From Pseudisothecium myosuroides (lineage: Eukaryota > Streptophyta > Bryopsida > Hypnales > Lembophyllaceae), in NCBI GenBank assembly GCA_951799445.1, contig OX637293.1, positions 8,184,001 through 8,248,000 on the forward strand: 64,000 bases of DNA, read 5' to 3'. This document shows, piece after piece, positions 45,353 through 55,100 of this stretch. The first letter of the stretch is position 1. Every line of letters begins with the position of its first letter. A program made the position numbers and the translations under genes. The notes beneath the pieces are model-generated. The model searched no databases. It was not told where the DNA came from and worked only from the letters and a program-made list of their open reading frames with translations.

Positions 45353-45919
45353 CCTCTAAAGGACTAGGTGTTCATATTTTAAACAATGAATGAATGAAAA
45401 TACATCCTAAATTGATACCAAAATGCATTTTTTCATCCATTGATTTTTTTGAAGATTCTTAAGTTAATTTTTTAACATTTATGCAATATAGAGTCTAAAG
45501 ACTTTGCTTTGCAAATAATAGGTTATTCAATAGATATTGATAGGTCTGACTTCAAAAAGTAACCTTTTTAGTTCAAAAAATGACCCTTCAAACATGACTT
45601 GAATAAAAAAAAAATCCTAAGATCTTCAAAAATCCCTATGATTAGAACTTAATATTTTGAACTTCAAGGAATTTTTTGATGTGAAAATAAAAAATATTCA
45701 TTCTACAATTGCTTTCAGAAGAAAATTTTAATTTTGTATTACATTTTATTGAAAAATATTGATTTGTGTACTAGTTGATCTAACCACATAGGTATAATCT
45801 ATAAATCATATTTTACAATTATTGTTTAAGAGTAATCATTAAATTCTTATTCTAAATTTCAATTTATAATACATCTTCACAATTCTGGAAATTTCGACTA
45901 ACTCTTAGTTCCTATGGGA
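45353..45919. mobile_element. Possible short TTAA-family element, 567 bp
   Basis: TTAA (45349-45352) precedes CCTCTAAAGGACTAGGTG. On the other strand the right end reads TCCCATAGGAACTAAG beside TTAA (45920-45923). The internal signature is not clear, so this may be an internally deleted copy. An alternative right end lies slightly further on at AGTTCTTAAGGAATTAA. Confidence 0.5.
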
Positions 45920-46528
45920 TTAAATTTAGTTCTTAAGGAATTAACCAATAATGTACATAAATTTTTTTGGAAAAAAATAGGTTCAACTTTGAATACAGAT
46001 TTAAGTTGTTAATATATTTGTTGTTCACATTCTCAAAATCACAAAGCGCGAAATCATTCAAGACTTCAAGGTATTTTTACAATTTTGATTACATGCGTAG
46101 TAGGCATGATATAAATGCAAACATTACAAAATACTCTTAATTATTTGTACCATATACGTACATCACATGAACAAATTATACTGCTTTGGTTCATTGACAT
46201 AATTATATATTAAATATTGAGTTCAATCCCAAAATAGATTATAAGTTTTCATAAACTTAAAATTATATGGATACAATAATGATTCTTAAATTTAAATTTT
46301 GACATGTTTATATTAGTTTTTTTAATTAATCCCCAAGTGCTCAATCATCCATTGGGTGAATGATGAATGTTGCAACAATTGCACTTCATGCAAAAACAAC
46401 GTCTTAGAAATGGCTAAATTGGTAGCAAAGTTTAAGCAACATTATAAGCAACATTTGTTGAGCTTGTTTATAAGCTGGTCTCCTCCGTAGTGTTAAAAGC
46501 AATGTCTACACAATGCCTATCACCACAG

Positions 46529-46791
46529 TATCTACACTAAATAGTGAAATTGGATTGCCTTGACAATTAGGTTGCCTAACCCTGGAGAAGTTACCTCATG
46601 ACTAATGTTTGTCTAGATGGAGGCACATGCCAATCTCTAATCCCGAGCCATGAATTAGTGCACCAACCCATGCCATACACGTAGTTCTTACTTTACTGCA
46701 TCCTTTTAAAGTAACTGTACATATTGATTTAGAGTTGAATGTCAAGAAATTAGTGTGGGGCAACCTAATTTCACTATTCAGTGTAGTGATA
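46529..46791. mobile_element. Foldback/MITE-like element, ~263 bp
   Basis: The left arm TATCTACACTAAATAGTGAA continues ATTGGATTGCC. The right arm on the other strand reads TATCACTACACTGAATAGTG and continues AAATTAGGTTGCC. The arms are about 33 bp with small indels. No target duplication is evident and the superfamily is unknown. Confidence 0.6.
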
Positions 46792-46948
46792 TTAGATATG
46801 AAGCATGTATATAGATATTTTGAAAATCATGTCCTTGATCAGGGTAAAGTCACAAGATTGTTTCTCATAGGGAAAAGTAAGATAGGAAAACGCAAAAAGC
46901 CCCTTCTGTAAATACTATGTTGATTGAGGATTAGTGAACAAGATTTAA

Positions 46949-47793
46949 CCCCGAAAGCACCAAACAACATTTAATTGACAACATAGCGATTTTGGATAGT
47001 TCATTGCAAACGAAAATTTTATTTTTTTCCTTTAAAATTTTTACACAACATGTACCTAAGGAGTAGATTGAAGGTGCAACAATTTTCATAATTTTTGACT
47101 ACATGGTTAAAAAGTTATTGTATGACATGTAATTTTCATTGATCTTCAGGCAACTCAAAAAATTTCTTAAGAAATCATTTAAAAAAAAATAGAAATTTGA
47201 AATTAGTAGTATAGATTTATATACACATGGAAAGTTTTGAATCATTCCATTTTGATTAATGAGATGAAAGTTATGAGGAGTTTTAGTTTGATGAAATCTC
47301 TATTCTAAAATAAACTTTGAAGTCCTTTATTTAATTCAAATTTTGAAAATTTTGAAAAAAAATAAAAACATTGGGTGTAGATTGTCAAAACAATTTTATA
47401 ACAATTGGACTAGCATTTTTCAATTTTGTAACTAAATTCTTAACAATTTAATGTTTTGAATCTTTCTCTATTTATTTGTATTTACTATATATTTCCTATT
47501 TGTCGTACAATTCCAATTGATTAGAAAATTTTCAAACACGTAGCTAATTTGCCTTGAAGATGAATACAAAGAGTAACCACCATTTTGGACATTTTCCATA
47601 CAAATGCGACCTTGTAATGTGTAGCTGGCCAATTTTTTTGTAGGGCCCAAATAAGGATTTTTGTCCATTCAAACGCTAATATCTTGCAATCTATGTGGTG
47701 GAAAATTTTGAAATTTTTTCCACATCTTCTCAAAATAATGTACTACAAGATCCTATGGTTACATTTGTCCAAAAATGTTTTTTTTTCTTCTAA

Positions 47794-47867
<74 letters not shown>

Positions 47868-47924
47868 TAGAAATGACAATTTTGGAGCGGTTTTGGTGAA
47901 AACATAGTCAAAAACCTTTAGAGG
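46949..47924 (-). mobile_element. TTAA-flanked element with (TA)n insertion, 976 bp
   Basis: TTAA lies at 46945-46948 and 47925-47928. Ends are CCCCGAAAGCACCAAAC and, on the other strand, CCTCTAAAGGTTTTTGACTA. The minus-strand landmark GTAACCATAGGATCTTGTAG is at about 47744. It is collinear with 20520-21462 in inverse orientation, but a ~68-bp TA tract (47799-47866) has grown within it. Confidence 0.85.
47799..47866. repeat. (TA)n microsatellite inside a transposon
   Basis: About 34 TA units lie at a place where the sibling element at 20520-21462 has only an AT-rich spacer (near 20590), so the tract expanded after insertion. Confidence 0.97.
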
Positions 47925-47928
47925 TTAA

Positions 47929-49175
47929 GTATTGAATTTAAGTCAAAGCTTGTGAGATAGAATCTTGTTTGGAAAATGACATTCCTTGTTTCCCTTGTAT
48001 CTTGGCATACTTTATTTTTCCTAAAGGGGTTCTACTTTTATGTTTATCTAATCCATAAACTACATTTATTAGGTAGAACAATGATGACGTTTTGTATTCT
48101 TTAGATGGTCAACCAAACTTTGTGCATATTGAAGAATGAATAATTTTCACCCAATTTTTTGTGTGCAACTCTATCAATGCTATATCCACATCATAGATAT
48201 AGTTCAAGACATTTTAATTGTTTTTTAATTTTACATGGTGTAGTTTATCAAAAAAATGGTGCACTATCCAATATGTTTCAATATTTTCAATTTTTCCTCT
48301 TAAAACTTGATTTTGATATTCAAAACAATTTCTTTTGCTATTGAGCAAAACTAACAAAATGAAACTTTTGAAGTATAGTGAAGCATTTTAGTGAAGTTTG
48401 AAGTTGAAGATTTGTAACCATGTTTTTAAATATGGAAAGGCTTTGAACTATTCTTTATACAAAAATATTCTATACTATAATTTACTTATATTCTAATAAT
48501 TTCAGATTTTTTGAATATGATTTGCATTTGATATGGATTTTACTTTTCTTCAAAAAATCGTGGTAATTTGAAATTGTTACAAAAAAATTTGAAAATTTTA
48601 TGACAAATATTAGACATGTAATTTCATATCTGAAAAATAAAAACAAAAAGTTTCACTTGAAATAGAGAAGAAATGGAAGATACATAATAAAGGATTTTTA
48701 AGTTTGACTACACAATCATGGGCTTTGTCATAAAGGGGTTAAACTTAAGCAATTGATTCTTGTTTCTACAATTCCACAAAACAAGTTCCAATTGCTAGAT
48801 GCTGACTTCAAATACTTAAACTACTGTCAATGCACTTGTTGTACAAGTGAAATCAAGTATAGAATATTGTATGGAGTATTTAATTATTAGAATACTAGGT
48901 TCTTGAATGTTGTTACTTAGAGCAATTGCACCCTAGTGCGTTAGAAATGACGCGCAATAGGGGTTGCGAAGGGTTTGTACAAGGGTCCTAGTTGAGGAGT
49001 TGCAATAGAACCTCTCTTAGTGCCTAGTGTAGGGACTATGCACTAGGAGAGGTTTATCTAGTTGGAGAGGTTATGTACTGAAATCGTGGCCTCTCACTAT
49101 GGGGCCTCCAACTACTGTTCACAAATAAATGCTTCAAAGTACAACCTCTCTTACTACATATTATGCACTAAGAGA
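47929..49175. other. Intergenic, with a hairpin-rich part
   Basis: 48900-49175 holds inverted repeats: ACCTCTCTTAGTGC is mirrored by GCACTAGGAGAGGT within 49012-49052, and AATAGAACCTCTC is mirrored beyond the next MITE by GAGGTTCTACT (about 49503). It may be an older foldback element into which the 310-bp MITE inserted. A lone TAAAGGGG-TTAA end lies at 48731-48742. No gene is recognised. Confidence 0.4.
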
Positions 49176-49179
49176 GTAT

Positions 49180-49489
49180 ATGGCCAATTTCATTAAAATG
49201 GCGGTATTCCATTAATTTGGCACTTTTAGCAGTTTAGACTGCACAGTCTGAACTTTTTTTTTGGTATGAGAATCTATACCAATGATAGATTTTTGAAATC
49301 TACACCAATCCTAGATATTAAAAATCTATACCAATCCTAGATTTTTCAGACTTTGTGGTCTGATATTTACATCAGCCCTAGATTTTTGAAATCTAAAACT
49401 AACCTAGATGTTAGGAATGTACACTAGTCCTAGATGTCACGGTGTGAAAATGGCACATGGAATACCGCCATTTTAATGAAATTCACCAT
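49180..49489. mobile_element. 310-bp ATGG-type MITE, TSD GTAT
   Basis: The left end ATGGCCAATTTCATTAAAAT continues GGCGGTATTCCAT, and the right end on the other strand ATGGTGAATTTCATTAAAAT continues GGCGGTATTCCAT. GTAT lies on both sides (49176-49179 and 49490-49493). The interior has several ~30-bp subrepeats of the type AATCTATACCAATCCTAGAT, which explains why it is longer than the 195-bp sibling. Confidence 0.92.
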
Positions 49490-49493
49490 GTAT

Positions 49494-51090
49494 GCAATAA
49501 GGGAGGTTCTACTCTACCAACAAATCCCATTGTCACGCATTGTGAAGGCCTGTGGAAACTTGTTGGTCATTGTTTCTAGGCTGACTGTTGATTTCAAGAG
49601 CAATGTTGCGACCCCTTCCAAGAACACGACCGCGAATCCATTCGGTCCAATTATGTGAAGATTGGACTAGGTTTGATGACAAGATCACTGGAATCTACGC
49701 GCTCATGTACGAATTGAGAGGGCCCTCAACTGTTGAGTGTCCGGCTTCATTTTGAAGAGCCTGCAGTGCTTGTGACCATTGCCCGAGTAATAGTGGGGCA
49801 TCGAATTGGTGAGGCCCGGCCAGGAGACGTTGAGACCACATTGGGTGCGGCATGGTGCGGGTGCTCTTACAATCAGTAGTAAATTTCCAAACAGATTACG
49901 ATAAGCGTCTACATCAATTATTAATCTTTAATCTGTGGATTCAATAAGTTCAATTTCTTGAGATAGTGTAAGTTATCATCATGCCAACTTCAGTGAGCGC
50001 TAGTTCATGTTCATTTGCGATGTATCATCTCCTGTTTTGTGCTGTTTCTTACAACCAATTTCCAGATTTGAAATATCTAGCACAATCTCAATCGGAGAAC
50101 ACTAATTATATTCATGGGAGATTCAATGGTGAAACAGAAACTGTACGCAAGAGTGCCGGCCATCTATAGATTACAAGCGATTTTATGGTTATGGTTTCTC
50201 AGCCTTGCAGTGAGACTCTAGAAACAGAAACAAGTTCCATAATAATTCAGCTTCACACAATGATCATTCAAATTGCATTCAAACTATTGCTCAAATTCCC
50301 ACATCAGATGGAAATACTTTCTTTATAGTAATAGCATCAAATCATTGGTCGATTGGGGTAAAGCAAACTCAAGTGAATAAAAAAAGTGTCGTACCTCAAT
50401 TTGCACTTCGACAGGAACCAGACCATACGTAACATGCTGATGCTTTCAAATCTAGGTACAATTCTAATACACTGAATTGTGACGAGTTTGTCATGTTTCA
50501 TCATTTTGCAAAGCACAAAGATTGTACGACATTCTGATGGATGTGGACCGTATGAAATCCTCTTTGATCCCAAAGCATTGACCAATTCATGGGAATAAGA
50601 AATTGGTGCTTCAATAAAGAAAAAGAACAATTCCAAATGTGTTCACTTTTTGCCACTTTCAATTTCCACAATTTTTTAGTCGTCCTCCTTGCTCAGAAAT
50701 GTTCTAGGAAGAATTTTTTTGCACTTTCTGTCACGCTTTCACCCATCTTTTTCTATTCTGGTCCAACACAGTCTCTTTCTTCAAGCAAAAGAAAGTCCAA
50801 GCATGCTCCTACTCACTTGAGTGGGCTTGCACCCATTCGCCATTGATATTTGCAGAAGCTATAACGTGCAATGACCTGGTTGAATATTGAAACAATGTCC
50901 AAAATGTCAGGAAATTTCTCTAGAATCATGTTCCTCGTGTATTTGTAGGATCAGCCATAGCCAAGTAGTATACAGTATATAGTTGTATTCGTTAGAGCGC
51001 TGTGATGCGTAGTGTCCAAATTTTGGTACTCAGGTGCCCCAGAGCGTCAAATCTATGATAGATGTAGATCCGAAGTCATAGTTACGTCAG
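49494..51090. other. Intergenic, no recognised gene
   Basis: Frames at 49981-50169, 50337-50636 (minus) and 50589-50846 match no family that I know. Base composition is mixed, so a decayed gene is possible but not supported. Confidence 0.4.
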
Positions 51091-51760
51091 TGTCTGAAAC
51101 TGCACCGATGTCACTGAATTCTGCTATTTTATCAAATATGAGGTTGTGACTAGAGCTCTAAAAACTAGGTTTGGTGTACATCTGAGATCTTGTTTAGGTG
51201 TCTGAAACTGCACCAATGTCACTGAATTCTGCTATTTTATCAAATACGAGGTTTGCGTGTAGAGCTCTAAAAACTAGGATCGGTGTACATCTGAGGTCTT
51301 GTTTAGGTGTCTGAGACTGCACCAATGTCACTGAATAATGCTGTTTTATCAAATATGAGGTTTGCTCCTAGAGCTCCAATACGGAACTAGGATTGGTGTC
51401 CGAGTCCGATGTCTGAAACTGCGCGAATTACACTAAATCCGCCATTTCATCAAACATGAGCTCTAAAAACTAGAATTTGGTGTCCATCTGAGGTCGTACT
51501 TAGGCGTCTAAAACTGCGCCAGTTGCCTGCACTGCATATTGTCATTTGATCAAGTATGAGGTTGAGTCTACGATCCCTAAAAGCTCACAGGATTGGTACG
51601 TCTACGATCTGAGGGCTTAGGCGTCTGAAACTGCGCCAGTCTCAATGACTTCTGCCATCAATTATCAAGTATGAGAATGTAGCTAGAGCTCAAGAAAGTC
51701 GGATAGGTCTAAATCTGAGATTTCACGCAGGCAACTGAAACTGTGCCAAATAATGCTAAT
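51091..51760 (+). repeat. Minisatellite, ~108-bp unit, about six copies
   Basis: Units start at about 51091, 51199, 51308, 51410, 51505 and 51622, with a partial seventh at 51732. Each begins TGTCTGAAACTGC or CGTCTGAAACTGC, continues to ..TATCAAATATGAG and AGCTCTAAAAACTAGG, and ends GGTGTACATCTGAGGTC..TAGG. The first three are most alike and divergence grows towards the GT92 gene. The array ends about 440 bp before that gene's start codon. Confidence 0.88.
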
Positions 51761-52152
51761 TTTGGTGTTCAAAGGCCATCTCGTTGATTAGTTCGAAGAG
51801 GATTACAGCTCGTCCTCATTCCTCCTCCTCATTCCAAGCCATTCAATCAACCATAAATTACATTACATTACATATCTAGATGTATTCAATTGATAGAAAG
51901 ACTTGACATTCTGTTTCATTATATAACACCAGGGTCTCATCGTGATGGATTGGTTGTGGGGAAGGTGTATGCATTGCCCTGCGAGTCTCACGTTGCTCAA
52001 ATTTTGTCACTTGTCAAATTTTTCCTTTTGAAGTGAGTGATATAGATAGATGTCTTTATCTGAAACAGTGGTGGGAAAAGTGAGACTTATGAGGAATTCA
52101 TTACAAGACCCTTGTATGTAATGCTCTTAAGCTTCCCAACTCTTGAGCATTC

Positions 52153-52159
52153 TATATAA
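52153..52159 (+). promoter_or_regulatory. Probable TATA box of the GT92 gene
   Basis: TATATAA lies 37 bp upstream of the proposed ATG, followed by a CA-rich stretch (CACTTCACACTAAT) suited to an initiator. If used, the 5' leader would be very short, around 10 bases. Confidence 0.45.
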
Positions 52160-52195
52160 CTTAGTCCACTTCACACTAATTGTTAGTAAAGGAAT

Positions 52196-55100
52196 ATGAG
52201 GTGTTGTTTGCAAATGGAAAACCTCTTGCTGCTGTTTCTACTGGCAATCTCCTGCGTGCTGCTTCTGGAGATAAGGGGCATCACCCAAAACTGGGCTAAT
52301 TTGAAGGCCAGTGATGGAGCTGGTGATGCCGCTCTTTTATCCTACTCTGCATTGCATGAGGTGGTGAACACAAGCGCATTGGACTTGAGGCGAGGCAAGG
52401 TAAGGCAATTTCAATTAACCCTAGAATGCAGGGCTGGTCACCATGGACATCATCCTTCTTGGTACCGTGTGAATCATTTGCTTAAATGAACCCAAGTACT
52501 CTCATTAGAGGTCCAACTGCTCTGCAAGACCTCCCCTTTCTACACAAAATTCCAAGGATGGATATTTGCACTTTTATCTTACATAGAAAGATTCTTTGTC
52601 ATCCATTAGATACTTTTAGACTGTTGCATTGTTACAGGGTTAAAGTGACTAAATGACAAGGTTCCCATTGTTGAAAATGAGATGCACAAGGAACTTTTTC
52701 TTTTGATGACTACGACATGCTAAGATTTGAGTTTTGTATAAGGGTCCAATTCAAAAAAATTGATTGATGATTGCCAATTTAGATAATCAATTATTTATCA
52801 ATGCAAATGGGGGGCTTTGGTGAATTTTTAGTTTAGATAGATGTAGCTTGCTGGTCTTTATTTGCTTAGGGTTTAAATTCCAATTTTGCCAAACAATTGT
52901 CAAATATTATATTTCTAGTCTAGTATGATAATTGTAAAATATTCTATCTCTAGCTATCTACTATGGAAAATGTCTTGATTTACTAATATTATGCTATGGA
53001 AATTTCTTTAGGTGCGCATTTTGAAACCTCACGGGCTAGCCTCACACTTTTTTATCCAACTCAGTACCTACCGCCTAGGTACAAGACAGTTTGCTACCAT
53101 TGGCCTCGTTGCCCAACATCTTGAGGAACTCCATGAAAGAGCCTTTGGTTGCGAGTGGCTCTCCCAGGTGGGCAACTATCAAGGGAATTTCCAATAAAAT
53201 TGGCAAAGTTTTATATACATGTACTAAACCGGGATCTATACCTATTCTAGTTAACAAAGAAAACTATACTTGAGAATCTCATATTCATGGCTATATGGCA
53301 AATTTCTTTAAAATGGCGCCATTCTGGAACTTTGGCGCTTTTATAGTTTAGACCGCCCGTTTTGAAATCTATACCTATCCTAGATGGTTTAGATCAACCG
53401 TTCGGAAATCTATACCCATCTTAGCTAGTTCAGACTAGCCGTTCTGAAAGTGGCATATTTCATATGCCATTTTAATGAAATTCACCATCTATTGAAAAAT
53501 TCTAATTTAATTGAAGTTATCTTTTGTATTCATATTTAATAGTGTTTTTGTAAGTACCTTATTGAAGAAAGGTATGGCTCATTTGGGCAAGGACCCTTGC
53601 TTATAAGATGTTAGTTGCCCTCTTACAGAAAGAAAATTCTACAACCATCAAAGGGAAGGTGTTGAAGATTCGACCAGATTTTTGGTACCACCGTTTGTAC
53701 GGGACACTTGTCATCTCCTGCACATTTGAGGAAGACATCGATGATCTTGTGAGTGCAATTTTATGGCTATTTCACCTTTGTCTCTAAGAATTACCCTACA
53801 AAAAATCTTCCTAAGGTATGATCTTGTTAAAGGTTTAAACATTGATTTTTTTTAGTTCTCAGGAAAATATTTATAAATATCAATATTTTTCTACTTTTTC
53901 TACTTTTGAAGCACTCCACAAAAAATCATGACAAGTATAGGACCAAACGGCAACAATTGTGCAACTGTTTTTTGCTATCAACCCCGCTATCAACCTTGGC
54001 ATTTCAAAAAACTTTATCATTTTCAATGAAAATTTCAAAGTTTGGTACAATTGAATTAAAACTGAATCCATACCAATCTAGTTATCAAAGGAAAAATTGC
54101 TTGTGTATCTAATTTTGGACAATCAAAGTCTTGCCATCATCTGACCCTTAAATTAAAAGTCATGATTTTCTAAAATACACTGAAAATCTAAGACCAGTTG
54201 TAATGGTTAAGGGTGAGTTTAAATAAAATTATCCACATATTGTATTGGGTGTAAAGTGCCCCACCCAAATGTGGCCCTGATCCAAAACCGCCATCATCAC
54301 TTTAGGTCCAAAAAAAACTTTCACCCTTCATAACTTTTGCATATGGTATCCAAATGCCACGTCTTCTAGTGCGTTGGAACCTCCATTCACTTACCAACAA
54401 GAAAATATGAAAATTTGACAACTCACATAGATTTGGGTGCATCAGGGCGGGAGCTTTTGGATAAGTGCAAGTTACGGTGATGCCTTTCGACCTGATGAAA
54501 AGTTCATTGGGCTCACTGAAGCCCCTGGAGACTTCAATACCAGTGCATTCAAGCCACCCTTCCCATATGAGTATGTCTACTGTGGTTCTCCTCTCTATGG
54601 CAACCTCAGCCCACAAAGAATACGCGAGTGGATGGCATATCACAACCACTTGTTTGGAGAGAGAGCTTATTTCATACTCTACGATGGAGGTATTTATTAA
54701 ATTTTCTTCTGGATCCATTAACCCCTACTGGTTCATGACTATGTTTTCCAAAAAAAAAACCCTCCAAATTTCCATTTCTGGTGCAAAGACCTACAGTAAA
54801 CACTTGAGAGCCGAGTACAATATAAGGTGGTTGTGTTTGTAAAAATGATCTTTCTATCTTCAGTTTGAGTGCATAGGGTTTAATGGAAAGTTGTCAACAG
54901 AAGGAATGGAAACGTGGTAGGCAATATCAAAACAAACTAGATTAATTGAGAATAACCAGTGCTTGACAATATCTTTCAAGTTGTGTTAGTGTTATGAATA
55001 GCTTGTGAGATTCTTTAAACAATGACAGAATTCCAATAGCCAAAGAACCAGTAGCTTGCGAGATCCACCAAACAACTAGAAAATCCCATACCCAAGTGGT

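Noticed and set aside
47684..47899. 71-codon frame containing a long Ile-Tyr repeat
   Set aside because: It is a read-through of the (TA)n tract inside a transposon.
48731..48742. Further TTAA-family element ending TAAAGGGG-TTAA
   Set aside because: No matching left end or internal signature was found within about 1 kb upstream.
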